Shown in pieces: positions 54,797 to 63,573 of a DNA stretch of 64,000 bases; positions within the stretch are counted from its first letter, which is position 1, and the number at the start of each line of letters is the position of its first letter. The translations under genes and the position numbers were made by a program. The stretch is from SZAS-18 sp038322235 (GTDB lineage: Bacteria; Verrucomicrobiota; Verrucomicrobiia; Chthoniobacterales; SZAS-18). The notes beneath the pieces were generated by a model that did not search any database, was not told where the DNA came from, and saw only the letters and a program-made list of their open reading frames with translations. The stretch spans positions 33,408 to 97,407 of the forward strand of contig JBBQFQ010000013.1 in the NCBI GenBank assembly GCA_038322235.1. Reading direction: 5' to 3'.

Positions 54797-54839
54797 TTGA
54801 TCATCCGGACTGGTTTCGTTGTCGGAGTCACCCGCTCAC

Positions 54840-56936
54840 ATGTTTTCTCCGTCTTCCCCGTTCCTGGCCGCGTCCCTGGCGTTCGGCGAACCGGCGTGGT
54901 TGTGGGCCTTGCTCGGCTTGCCGCTTCTGCTGGCCCTGTTCGTCGTGGCGCAGCGCAAGTCCAGCCGGGCCCTCGCGCGGATCGTCGCCCCACGGCTTCG
55001 GACCCAGCTCGCGGCCGGAGTTTCGCTGCCCCGGCGGCGGGTGCGCTTTACCTTGCTCCTGCTCGGCTTCGCCGCGCTGACCATCGCGCTGGCGCGGCCG
55101 CAGTTCGGGTTCGACGTGCAGGAGGTGAAGCGCAAGGGGCTCGACGTCATGCTCGCGGTCGACACCTCAAAGAGCATGCTGGCGACCGACCTCGAGCCGA
55201 ACCGGCTCGCCCGCGCGAAGCTCGCCGCTCAGGATCTCCTGAACCATTGCAAAGGCGACCGCCTCGGGGTCATCGCCTTCGCGGGCCGGGCCTTTCTGAT
55301 GGCGCCGCTCACGATCGACTACGGCGCGGTCCTCAATGCGGTGCGGGAGCTCGACACCGATACGATCCCGCGCGGCGGCACGAATCTGACGGAGGCGATC
55401 AAGCTCGCCCTCGATGCCTTCGGCAAAGGGGAGGGCGCCGATCGCGCGCTCATTCTCATGACCGATGGCGAAGATCTGGAGGCCGATGCCATCGCAGCGA
55501 CGAAAAAGGCCGCGGAGCAGGGCGTGAAGATTTTCTGTGTGGGGATCGGCTCGCCCGAGGGCGCTCTCCTTCAGCTCGCGCCGGGGGTGTTCGTGCGGGA
55601 TCGGGAAGGAAAAATGGTCCGTTCCCGGCTCGACGAGCCGCGCCTGCGCGAAATCGCGGGCCTCGCGAACGGGATCTACGTGCGGCTCGGGGCGGGTCCG
55701 GACGCGATGGACATGCTCTACCGCGACGGAATCGGAAAACTGAAAGCCGCCGAGCTCGACGCGAAGACGACCATGCGTCCGGTCGAGCGCTTTCGCTGGC
55801 CGCTCGCCGTGGCGGTGCTGGCCCTCGTGGGCGCGATCCTGCTGCCCGAACGGCGCCACCAGCCGCGCGGGGTCAAGGCGCCCGCCGCCGCGGTGGTGAA
55901 GGCCGCGCTGGCGGGGTTCATCCTCGCGCTCGCGGCCCCGGTCCAGGCCTCGCCGGCGCCTCGTCAGGGCGTCCAGCAGTATCACGATGGCAAATTCGCG
56001 GAGGCGGACAAAACCTTTGAGGAACTGCTGCGGGAGCATCCCGACTCGCCCCGCTATCAGTTCAATCGGGGAGCCGCGGCGTATCAGCAGAAGGATTTCG
56101 GGCGGGCCGTGGACGCGTTCGGCCGCGTGCTTGCCTCGCCGGACAACTCCCTGCGGGGCTCCGCGCATTACAACATGGGGAACAGCTTGTTCCGCCAGGG
56201 AGAAGGGCAAAAGGAGCCGAAGGATCGGATCAAGGATTGGTCTGACGCCTTGAAGCACTACGACGACGCCCTGCGGGTGGAACCGGAAAACCAGGACGCG
56301 GAGAACAACCGGGCGATCGTGCGGCAGATGCTCGAGGAGGAGAAGAAGAAGGAGCCGCCTCCTTCGCAGAAGGGCGACAAAGGCGACGACAAGGACAAGA
56401 AGGATTCCGACAAGGACAAGAAGAAGAAGGATCAGGACCGCGAGAAACAGGCGAAGAACGATCCGCAAAAAAAGAAGGATCAGAAAAAGGACGAGCAGAA
56501 GAGCAAGGATGACCCGCAGGACGGCGACAAACCCGATCAAAAGGACGACGGCTCACCCGGAGAGAAGGGGGAGAAGAAGGACCAGCCGGGAGATGAGAAT
56601 TCGCCCCCGGATTCCAAGGACGGGGAGCCCGACGAGCAACAGGCCCCGCAGAATCAATCGGACGGTCAGCAGGGCCAGAACAAACAGCCGCGGCCCGCGC
56701 CGGAAACGAAGGATCAATCGAAGGGCGAATTGCAGGCCCGCGAACCGCAGGCCGAGCCAAAGCCGGGCGAGACCGGTGAGCGCCCCGGGGTGATGCAGGA
56801 GGCGCAGGAATCAAAGGACGGGAAGCTCACGCCCGCGCAGGCGCGCCAGTTGCTCGACGCGCTCAAAGGCGAGGACGACCGCGTCATTCTCAACGACCGC
56901 CAGCGCCGGCAGGAACCCGTTTACAAGGACTGGTAA
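54840..56936 (+). CDS. BatB-BatC fusion: VWA protein with TPR and charged tail
   Basis: 698 residues from ATG 54840 (alternative start 54819). Two N-terminal helices flank residues 20-85; the VWA domain follows, MIDAS Asp108-Ser110-Ser112 in MLAVDTSKSM, and ILMTDGEDLEADA. A third helix near 320-335 ends the BatA/BatB-like part. The rest is a periplasmic TPR region (GVQQYHDGKFAEADKTFEELL, AHYNMGNSLFRQGEG) as in BatC, then about 150 residues of Lys/Asp/Gln low complexity (KDKKDSDKDKKKKDQDREKQ). The Bat proteins link VWA, TPR and oxidative-stress tolerance. A separate BatA, MoxR and DUF58 genes are missing here. Confidence 0.9.
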   Translation: MFSPSSPFLAASLAFGEPAWLWALLGLPLLLALFVVAQRKSSRALARIVAPRLRTQLAAGVSLPRRRVRFTLLLLGFAALTIALARPQFGFDVQEVKRKGLDVMLAVDTSKSMLATDLEPNRLARAKLAAQDLLNHCKGDRLGVIAFAGRAFLMAPLTIDYGAVLNAVRELDTDTIPRGGTNLTEAIKLALDAFGKGEGADRALILMTDGEDLEADAIAATKKAAEQGVKIFCVGIGSPEGALLQLAPGVFVRDREGKMVRSRLDEPRLREIAGLANGIYVRLGAGPDAMDMLYRDGIGKLKAAELDAKTTMRPVERFRWPLAVAVLALVGAILLPERRHQPRGVKAPAAAVVKAALAGFILALAAPVQASPAPRQGVQQYHDGKFAEADKTFEELLREHPDSPRYQFNRGAAAYQQKDFGRAVDAFGRVLASPDNSLRGSAHYNMGNSLFRQGEGQKEPKDRIKDWSDALKHYDDALRVEPENQDAENNRAIVRQMLEEEKKKEPPPSQKGDKGDDKDKKDSDKDKKKKDQDREKQAKNDPQKKKDQKKDEQKSKDDPQDGDKPDQKDDGSPGEKGEKKDQPGDENSPPDSKDGEPDEQQAPQNQSDGQQGQNKQPRPAPETKDQSKGELQAREPQAEPKPGETGERPGVMQEAQESKDGKLTPAQARQLLDALKGEDDRVILNDRQRRQEPVYKDW

Positions 56937-58783
56937 TGAACGAAGCGGCCTCTTTCCGTCCCTCGAGGACGATTCCCCCGTCATTCGCGCTCTGGCTCGT
57001 ACCCATACTGCTGCTCTTCGCCGCGGTGCGACCCGCGGCGGCCCAGCAGGCTCCCCGCGCGACCGCCACGCTCTCCGAGAACCGCGTCGCGGCCGGCGAT
57101 CCCGTCGAATACCGCATCGAGGTGAACGGCGCGCGGACCGCGAGCCGGCCCGCCGAGATCCTCGTGGAAGGACTAACGATTACCCCGACGGGGCAGTCCT
57201 CGTCCTTCAGCTATCAGCCCGGCACCGGCCTCGTCGCGAGCGTGACCTACATCTATCAAATCGAGACGACGAAGCCCGGCACGTTCGTGATTCCCGAGCA
57301 GCAGTTCGCGGCCGGTGGGACCAGCGTGCGCGCGAATGCGGTGCAGCTCACCGTCACCGGGTCCGGCCAGGGCGGCGGCGCCGCGGAGAAGGAGACGTTT
57401 TATTTCGCGGAACTCATCATCCCGAAAAAATCGGCCTACATCGGCGAGGCGATCCCCATCGAAATCCGCTGTTACTTCAGCCCGCGCGTCCGGTTTGAGC
57501 CGGACATGAATCCCATCCTGAAGGGCGAAGGATTCACGGTCCAAAAATTCACGGAGCCGCAGCAGGACACGGTCGAAGTGCAAGGGCAGCCGTTCTCGGT
57601 CATCATCTACAAGTCCTCGCTCGTGCCGCTGAAGGCCGGCCCGCTTTCGATCGGTCCGGTGGAGTTCAACTGCATCGTGGTCGTGCCACGCCCCCGCCCC
57701 CGCGGGCGCTCGAACGATCCCTTCAGCGACCCCTTCTTTCGCGATCCGTTTGGCAGCTTCGCCATCCAGAAGCGGGTCGAGATCAAGAGTGAGCTGGTGG
57801 CGCTCGAGGTGTTGCCGCTGCCGCCGGGCGCTCCGCCTTCGTTCTCGGGCGCGATCGGACAATTCACGATCGAGGCCGGCGTCGATCCGCGCCAGGCGAA
57901 CGTCGGCGATCCGCTCACGATGCGCCTGACGATCAATGGCCGGGGAAATTTTGACCGGATCAACGCGCCTTCTCCCGCCGATGCCAACGGCTGGCGCGTC
58001 TATCCCGCGAGCGGAAAATTCAAACCCGAGGACAATGTGAAAATGCGCGGCGCAAAAACGTTCGAGCAGATCATCGTCCCGCTCGACCGGCGCCCGGCCA
58101 CGCCGCGCTACGAATTCAGCTTCCTCGATCCGGCCACCGGCGCCTACCGGACGCTCGCGGCCGAGCCGATTCCGCTGCAGCTCGGCGGCGGTACCGCGCC
58201 CACCCCCACGCCCGTTCCGGCGGCCGGCAGCGCTCCGGTGGCGCAGACGCCCGTCCCGAGCCCCACGCCGGCTCCGCTCGCGGTGGACATTCTGCACATT
58301 CGCACGGATGGCCCGGGCGGCGGGAGCTTCCGCGCGCTCCAGCGCTCGCCGTGGTTCTGGACGGTGCAGGCGCTCGCGCTGGGATTGCTGCTGGGCCTCG
58401 GAGCGAGGGTGTGGTGGCGTCAACGCCCCTCCGGCCTGGCGGCCCGCGCCGCGCTCGCGCGGCGGACTCGCGAGGAAGACCTGCTCCGCACGCTGCGGGC
58501 AGCGGGCACCACGCGGGGAGCCTTCCACGAGGCGGCGGCCCGACTCGCCCAGGTGCGGGCGGCGGCCAGGAGCGGTGCGGCTCCGGAAACGCTCGATGCC
58601 CGCGACGTCATCCGCTTCTGCGACCTCTCCGGCAGCGAGGGGGCGGGGGTCGAAACGATTTTCCGGCAGCGGGACGAGCTCGCTTTCAGCGGGAGCTCCT
58701 CCACCGAAGCGATGCCGTCCGAAGGGCGCCGCGAGATCATCGAGCTGCTCGAAAACCTGGCCCGCGAACCCGTGCGGAAATGA
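56936..58783 (+). CDS. batD: BatD oxygen-tolerance protein
   Basis: 615 residues, starting in a TAATG overlap with the BatB-BatC stop. Signal peptide FALWLVPILLLFAAVRPAAA, then repeated Ig-like beta modules (ATLSENRVAAGDPVEYRI, VTYIYQIETTKPGTFVIP, FYFAELIIPKKSAYIGEAIP), a Pro/Thr linker (GTAPTPTPVPAAGS), and one transmembrane helix (WFWTVQALALGLLLGLGARV) before a ~110-residue cytoplasmic tail. This is the BatD layout. It anchors in the inner membrane with the large part in the periplasm, next to BatB-BatC and BatE. Confidence 0.92.
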   Translation: MNEAASFRPSRTIPPSFALWLVPILLLFAAVRPAAAQQAPRATATLSENRVAAGDPVEYRIEVNGARTASRPAEILVEGLTITPTGQSSSFSYQPGTGLVASVTYIYQIETTKPGTFVIPEQQFAAGGTSVRANAVQLTVTGSGQGGGAAEKETFYFAELIIPKKSAYIGEAIPIEIRCYFSPRVRFEPDMNPILKGEGFTVQKFTEPQQDTVEVQGQPFSVIIYKSSLVPLKAGPLSIGPVEFNCIVVVPRPRPRGRSNDPFSDPFFRDPFGSFAIQKRVEIKSELVALEVLPLPPGAPPSFSGAIGQFTIEAGVDPRQANVGDPLTMRLTINGRGNFDRINAPSPADANGWRVYPASGKFKPEDNVKMRGAKTFEQIIVPLDRRPATPRYEFSFLDPATGAYRTLAAEPIPLQLGGGTAPTPTPVPAAGSAPVAQTPVPSPTPAPLAVDILHIRTDGPGGGSFRALQRSPWFWTVQALALGLLLGLGARVWWRQRPSGLAARAALARRTREEDLLRTLRAAGTTRGAFHEAAARLAQVRAAARSGAAPETLDARDVIRFCDLSGSEGAGVETIFRQRDELAFSGSSSTEAMPSEGRREIIELLENLAREPVRK

Positions 58784-59547
58784 ACGCTCCCTTCCTGTCG
58801 GCCCCATTGATTCGGTCCCTCTGCGCCCTCGGCGCGAGCCTCTGCCTCGCCGGGGTTTTGCACGCGGGGGATTTTGAGACCGGGAATGCCGCGTATGAAG
58901 CCGGCAAGTTTTCCGAGGCCGCGGCGGCGTATGAGTCCGCCGCCAAAGCTGGCGCCATCGGAGCGAACCTCAGCTTCAATCTGGGCAACGCGTATTTCCG
59001 GGCCGGCAACCCGGGCCGGGCGGTCCTGCACTACGAACGGGCGCTCGCACTGGAACCCGGTCATCCCGAGGCCGCGGCCAATCTCGGACATGCCCTGCGG
59101 GCCACGCGCGCCCCGCGCGAAGCCGTTCCGGGCTGGCTCGTCCCCGCCACCCGGCTCGGGGGTGATCGTCTCACTCTGCTTGCCTGCGCCGGGGCGTGGA
59201 TCGCGTTTGCGGGCGCGGTGCTGGCTTTCGGTCCGGTGCGCCGCCGGACCGCGGGGTTCAGCCTTCTCGGGGCGGGCGCGCTGGGCGCGATTCTGGCCCT
59301 GACGATGTTTGTCCTGTTGGACGGTGGGGCGAAGAATTCCGCGCGAGCCATCATCGTCGCGAAGGAGGGGGCGAAGGCGCTCTACGCGCCGGCGGAGACG
59401 TCGCGGACGGCCGCCACGCTTCCCGCGGGGGCCGAGGTCCGCGTGCTGCAGGATCGGATCTCATGGCAGTACGTCGAGATTCCCGGCGGCATTCGCGGCT
59501 GGGTGCCGGCCACCGCCTTGGAACGGGTGATTCCCCGTGGGCGTTGA
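58780..59547 (+). CDS. batE: BatE-like TPR - SH3 protein
   Basis: 255 residues, ATG overlapping the batD stop (ATGA). Signal peptide SLCLAGVLHAGDF, TPR repeats at about 28-100 (GNAAYEAGKFSEAAAAYESA, FNLGNAYFRAGNPGRAVLHY), two transmembrane helices near 125-180, and a C-terminal bacterial SH3 domain (ALYAPAETSRTAATLPAGAE, WVPATALERV). This TPR-TM-SH3 order is typical of BatE. It would act with BatB-BatC and BatD in the periplasm. Confidence 0.9.
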   Translation: MNAPFLSAPLIRSLCALGASLCLAGVLHAGDFETGNAAYEAGKFSEAAAAYESAAKAGAIGANLSFNLGNAYFRAGNPGRAVLHYERALALEPGHPEAAANLGHALRATRAPREAVPGWLVPATRLGGDRLTLLACAGAWIAFAGAVLAFGPVRRRTAGFSLLGAGALGAILALTMFVLLDGGAKNSARAIIVAKEGAKALYAPAETSRTAATLPAGAEVRVLQDRISWQYVEIPGGIRGWVPATALERVIPRGR

Positions 59548-59580
59548 CAGCGGGTTTCTCCGCCGCAGGCTGATGCGCCG

Positions 59581-60093
59581 ATGATTCAGGAATGGAATAT
59601 CCAGAGCCGCGCGAATCACTGCGCCCGCACGGGCAAGGCGTTCGAAGAGGGTGAGGTCTTTTACACGCTCCTCCACGAGGAGGGCGAGGGCCTGCGCCGC
59701 GAGGATATCTGTGCCGAAGCCTGGAAGGCCGCGCAGGCCACGCCGGCTCCCGCGCAGGGTGAGCCGCTCGTCTTCTGGCGGAGCAAGTTTGATCCCCCGC
59801 CTCCGCCGCTCGTGGAGTCCGTCACCAAGGCCGATGCGGAGACGCATCTCCGCCGTCTTCTGGCGGAGGGTCCGCCGGCCGACAAGCTCGGCGTGGTCTA
59901 TTTGCTCGCCGCCCTGCTGGAGCGAAAGCGGATCATCAAGCCCGTCGCCACCGGCGTTGACCGGGCGGATGGCCCCCGCGTTCTGCCGTATGAGCACGCG
60001 AAGAGCGGCGAGATTTTTCTCGTGCCGGATGTCCCGCCCCGCCTCGATGAAATCGAGCGCCTCCAGGGCGAGCTCGCCAGCATGCTGGGTTGA
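59581..60093 (+). CDS. Conserved protein of unknown function
   Basis: 170 residues. The N-terminal QSRANHCARTGKAFEEGEVFY contains Cys/His pairs that might bind zinc, followed by LVFWRSKFDPPPPPLVESV, a helix-rich centre (LRRLLAEGPPADKLGVVYLL, LERKRIIKPV) and VPPRLDEIERLQGELASML at the C-terminus. I know this pattern only as a hypothetical protein of planctomycete/verrucomicrobial type; no function assigned. It follows batE by 33 bases and is probably in the same transcript. Convergent with the DUF1684 gene. Confidence 0.7.
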   Translation: MIQEWNIQSRANHCARTGKAFEEGEVFYTLLHEEGEGLRREDICAEAWKAAQATPAPAQGEPLVFWRSKFDPPPPPLVESVTKADAETHLRRLLAEGPPADKLGVVYLLAALLERKRIIKPVATGVDRADGPRVLPYEHAKSGEIFLVPDVPPRLDEIERLQGELASMLG

Positions 60094-60126
60094 ATGCGAG
60101 CGATCACCGAGCCGGGTGCCCGCATC

Positions 60127-61029
60127 TCAGTCGTGCTCGCCGCGATATTTCTTTTCTCCCGCGGTCACCGCGATCGTCAGCTGATTTTCCTTCGGCGGCA
60201 GGGGGCACGTCGCGAACGGCGTGAACGCGCAGGGCGGATTCTGGGCGCGGTTGAAATCCAGCACGACCTTCCCGTTCTGCGGCGGGTCGGCATAGAGAAA
60301 GCGGGCGGCGGAGTACGTTTCGTTCCCGCTCGTCTCGTCCGAGATGACGAAAAATAACGGCTCGGCCGGTCCCTCTGAAATCGGCCAGAGTTCGAAGGTT
60401 TTCCCGTCGCGCTGAAAGACCGCCCTGCCCGGGATTTTTTCGCTCGAGACGTTGCCGAGCATGTTTTTGATCGGCACCTCCCGCGGTGGGTCGAAGGGAA
60501 TCCACTCCGCCTCGATCCGCCACGCGGGATCGATGGGGAAGTAGTCGAGCCCGAGGAAATTCTTTCGCCGTCCGGCCCCGCTGTCCTTCACCCGCAAGGC
60601 CAGGCGTCCGCCCCGCTCAATGACGAAAAAACTGACGTTTCCCGCCGTGACCACGGTGGGCTTTCCAACGCCCTCGCCGAGCCGAAGTTCGGCGCTCGCG
60701 ACCGGCTTTCCATCGACCAGCGCGCCAGCGTCCGGGGCCGGTTGGAACGTCACCCGGCCGTCGGAGGCGAGCGTCGCGGTGCCGAAGCGCCCGGGTCCTG
60801 CGGCGAGGACGATCCCATTCGTCGGAGCGCGTCCGATTGTGTTTTCGCCCGGCTGGAGGAAATGCAGGCCGATCAGCGTCAGCCAGCCATCGGGGGCCGT
60901 GAGACGCGCCAGCCGCTGCGCGCGCCAGGCCTCGATCTGGGACGAGAGATCGCTCTCCGCCCGCGCGGGATTGGCCAGGGCGGCGAACGCGGCCAGAAGG
61001 ATGAGGCGTCGTCGGGAAAGCGGGCTCAT
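60127..61029 (-). CDS. Exported DUF1684 protein
   Basis: 300 residues: signal peptide (RRLILLAAFAALANPARA), then DGWLTLIGLHFLQPGENTIG, FQPAPDAGALVDGKP and, near the C-terminus, LDFNRAQNPPCAFTPFATCP and LTIAVTAGEKKY. The N-P-P-C-A-F-x-x-x-x-x-C-P motif and the early W-L-x-L-x-G-L/H are hallmarks of DUF1684. The role is not established. The frame is open much further upstream, but that would cross pyrH and frr on the other strand; ATG 61029 opens the signal peptide. It is divergent from pyrH. Confidence 0.85.
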   Translation of the reverse strand: MSPLSRRRLILLAAFAALANPARAESDLSSQIEAWRAQRLARLTAPDGWLTLIGLHFLQPGENTIGRAPTNGIVLAAGPGRFGTATLASDGRVTFQPAPDAGALVDGKPVASAELRLGEGVGKPTVVTAGNVSFFVIERGGRLALRVKDSGAGRRKNFLGLDYFPIDPAWRIEAEWIPFDPPREVPIKNMLGNVSSEKIPGRAVFQRDGKTFELWPISEGPAEPLFFVISDETSGNETYSAARFLYADPPQNGKVVLDFNRAQNPPCAFTPFATCPLPPKENQLTIAVTAGEKKYRGEHD

Positions 61030-61149
61030 CCCGGATCGTATCGTTCTCCGGCGTTCCCGCCAGCGCCGACGCTCTTGGCCTGACCGGTCGGAACACTGGC
61101 CACCACCCCGCTTGCTTCCGCGCCCGTCCCCACCGATACCTTTAGCCCC

Positions 61150-61893
61150 ATGCCGGACGCAGCCCCCCTCGACGGAAAGCCCAAGTATCAGCGGATCGTG
61201 CTGAAGATCAGTGGCGAAGCGCTGCGCGAGGTCGGCAGCAAGGACAACATCAGTCCACAGATCGTCCTTTCCATCGCGAAGCAGATCCAGGCCGTGCATG
61301 CCCTCGGCGTGCAGGTCGCCGTCGTCATCGGCGGCGGCAACATCTGGCGCGGACTCGCCGCCGCCCACCGCGGGATGGATCGCACCACCGCGGATTACAT
61401 GGGCATGCTCGCCACCGTCATCAACGGCATGGCACTGCAGAGCACGCTCGAACAGATCGGTGTCATCACGCGCGTTCAGACCGCGATCGAGATGAAGAAT
61501 GTCGCCGAGCCGTTCATCCTCCGCCGCGCCACCGCGCATCTGGCCCAGAATCGCGTCGTCATTTTCGTCGCGGGGACGGGGAATCCGTATTTTTCGACCG
61601 ATACGACCGCCGCGCTGCGCGGGAGCGAAATCGGCGCACAGGTCATCCTGAAGGCGACAAAAGTGGACGGCATTTACGACCGCGACCCGGCGCAGCATCC
61701 CGACGCCAAACGCTACGAACGCGTGAGCTTCGTCGAGTGCCTGACAAAGCGGCTCAACGTGATGGATTCGACCGCCTTTTCGCTCTGCATGGATAACAAG
61801 CTGCCCATCGTGGTCTTCGACATGGGCCGGCCGGATAACATCCTCCGGGCCGTCATGGGCGAGGCTGTCGGCACCATCGTCACTGGCGACTGA
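61150..61893 (+). CDS. pyrH: UMP kinase
   Basis: 247 residues, bacterial hexameric UMP kinase. YQRIVLKISGEALREVGSKD, VAVVIGGGNIWRG, DRTTADYMGMLATVING (UMP-binding), AGTGNPYFSTDTTAALRG and ATKVDGIYDRDPAQHP are all present. It converts UMP + ATP to UDP + ADP and is typically feedback-inhibited by UTP. frr follows 48 bases downstream, the usual pair; the common upstream tsf and rpsB are absent. The first ten residues are a short extension beyond E. coli PyrH. Confidence 0.97.
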   Translation: MPDAAPLDGKPKYQRIVLKISGEALREVGSKDNISPQIVLSIAKQIQAVHALGVQVAVVIGGGNIWRGLAAAHRGMDRTTADYMGMLATVINGMALQSTLEQIGVITRVQTAIEMKNVAEPFILRRATAHLAQNRVVIFVAGTGNPYFSTDTTAALRGSEIGAQVILKATKVDGIYDRDPAQHPDAKRYERVSFVECLTKRLNVMDSTAFSLCMDNKLPIVVFDMGRPDNILRAVMGEAVGTIVTGD

Positions 61894-61941
61894 ACGCCCG
61901 TCCTTGCGACTTCCCCAACCCCCCCCAACGACATCGCCCCT

Positions 61942-62502
61942 ATGGATCCTGAAGTTGCCCTGCTCGAGATGGAAGAAGGCATGGAGAAGGCCGTGAACCA
62001 CATGATGCACGAGTTCAACAGCGTGCGGACCGGCAAGGCCTCCCCCGCGCTCGTGGAGAATCTCGATGTCGAAGCCTATGGCTCGATGATGAAGCTCAAG
62101 CAGCTTGCCGTCATCACCACCCCCGAGGCGCGCCTGCTCGTCATTCAGCCGTTCGACGGCACCACCACGAAGGCGATCGAGAAGGCGCTGAAGGAATCGC
62201 GTCTGGGCATCAATCCGATGGTCGACGGCAAGATCATCCGCCTGCCGATCCCGGAGTTGAGCGAGGAGCGCCGGCGCGATCTGGTGAAAGCGCTGAAGGG
62301 GATGGCGGAGGAGACGCGCGTGCGGATCCGCGGCCACCGTCGCGACGGCATCGAGGCCGCGAAGAAGGCGAAGAAGGACAGCGCCATCAGCGAGGACCAA
62401 CTGGAGGACTTCGAAGCCGAGGCCCAGAAGCTCACCGACCGATTCGGCAAGAGCATCGACGACCACTTCGCCCACAAGGAAGCGGAAGTGATGCGGGTTT
62501 GA
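61942..62502 (+). CDS. frr: Ribosome recycling factor
   Basis: 186 residues, the family's standard length. MMHEFNSVRTGKASPALVEN, VITTPEARLLVIQPFD, LGINPMVDGKIIRLPIPELSEERRRDL, and the terminal coiled coil with SEDQLEDFEAEAQKLTDRF are all typical. It splits the post-termination 70S ribosome together with EF-G. Follows pyrH on the same strand. Confidence 0.97.
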   Translation: MDPEVALLEMEEGMEKAVNHMMHEFNSVRTGKASPALVENLDVEAYGSMMKLKQLAVITTPEARLLVIQPFDGTTTKAIEKALKESRLGINPMVDGKIIRLPIPELSEERRRDLVKALKGMAEETRVRIRGHRRDGIEAAKKAKKDSAISEDQLEDFEAEAQKLTDRFGKSIDDHFAHKEAEVMRV

Positions 62503-62550
62503 GCCGGGCGGCGCTTTCCCGACGCGCTGCCTGATCTCATCAGGCCACCC

Positions 62551-63186
62551 CTATTGGTCGAGGTCCTGCGGCGCGATCTTTTGCGCGCGGGTGATCTTGC
62601 ACTTTCCTGCGAGATCGAAATTGAGGGTGAAGAGAAAGGCGGTGGGCGAGTCGCCTCCGCCCGGGCTCGTCCCGGCGGTGTAGACGTAAAGAATGGCGGT
62701 GTCATCATCCGTCCAACTGCGCACTTTGAAGACGAGCCGGTAAGAATCGGCCCGCCAGAGACGCGGCGGCCGGACTCCTCTGGGAAGATGTTTGGCGAGT
62801 GCGGCGAAGGACTTCTGCACCGAGTCCTCGTCGATGGGAGAACGGAGCAGGAACCACTCTTCACCGCGGAGCTGATAAAACGCGGTCGTGACATACGTGC
62901 TGTGGGGCACGTGCGGCGGGCTGTAATTGAAGGCAAAACGTTTTGAATCTGGCGCCCAGAACACTTCCTTGCCGTCCGGGTGGGGCACGGAACGCCCGTC
63001 ACCGTTTAGGTCCAGGACCCGTTTCGCGGTGCTCGTCTGCTGAATTTCCGGCCAGTGGCCGTCGACGCACTCGTAGCGCCATTGGCCATCGGGCGACACC
63101 GGATTGACCTCGCCCGCGGCGCTGCCTGATGAAGGGAGCAGCGGAAGCGCCAGGAGCAGACAGGCCCAAGCGACTGGCTTGTTCAT
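62551..63186 (-). CDS. Exported protein of unknown function
   Basis: 211 residues from ATG 63186; an extension to 63309 is in frame but precedes the signal peptide and is unlikely. Signal peptide ACLLLALPLLPSSGSA, then SPDGQWRYECVDGH and HPDGKEVFWAPDSKRFAFNYS, which read like a single beta-propeller or WD40-type blade pair (D-G-K, S-P-D-S-K), followed by beta strands with YQLRGEEWFLLRSP. No family identified with certainty. Convergent with frr. Confidence 0.7.
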   Translation of the reverse strand: MNKPVAWACLLLALPLLPSSGSAAGEVNPVSPDGQWRYECVDGHWPEIQQTSTAKRVLDLNGDGRSVPHPDGKEVFWAPDSKRFAFNYSPPHVPHSTYVTTAFYQLRGEEWFLLRSPIDEDSVQKSFAALAKHLPRGVRPPRLWRADSYRLVFKVRSWTDDDTAILYVYTAGTSPGGGDSPTAFLFTLNFDLAGKCKITRAQKIAPQDLDQ

Positions 63187-63573
63187 GGCGAATGCGTAAG
63201 CGGCCGACGAAGGATCCGCAACTCCGAGATCGACCTCCGCGGGCTCCGTCATTTCCTCGCGCGAAATTTTTGACGATTGGAGGAGTGACGCTCCCTGATC
63301 CCGCCTCACCCGAGCACCGCCTCGGCCTGCGCCACGACCTTCCGGGCGTCGTGCAGGATGAGACCGCGCACCTGCGTTCTCCCGATCAAAACCCGCCTAT
63401 CTTAGCGCCATTCGTCTCAGACCTCAATGGCGCCAAGATAAGATCACTTTCGGATCAATGCGGGATGGGTCGCGCGGGTTCTGTCCTGGTTCTTCATTCC
63501 GGAGGAATGTATGTGTTTAGCGTCTCGCGATTGAGCGATTGCGGGAACCCGCGGTGTTGGTGCCTAAATTTCT
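63187..63573. other. Intergenic region with inverted repeat beside IS66 element
   Basis: 387 bases lie between the exported-protein start and the IS66 transposase stop. It contains the 15-bp inverted repeat at 63398-63440 and, on the minus strand, a short open stretch ending at 63306 that reads VRGLILHDARKVVAQAEAVL before a stop and might be the tail of an interrupted gene. No strong promoter or complete gene is seen. The outer inverted repeat of the IS could not be identified without the other end. Confidence 0.4.
63398..63440. repeat. 15-bp near-perfect inverted repeat
   Basis: TATCTTAGCGCCATT (63398-63412) and AATGGCGCCAAGATA (63426-63440) are complementary at 14 of 15 positions around a 13-base loop. 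No T-run follows, so it is not a classic terminator. It could be an operator for a dimeric regulator or a relic linked to the neighbouring IS element. Confidence 0.75.

Noticed and set aside
60127..62475. A 782-codon minus-strand frame covering DUF1684 and the reverse of pyrH and frr.
   Set aside because: Only the first 300 residues from ATG 61029 match a family; the rest is antisense to two essential genes.
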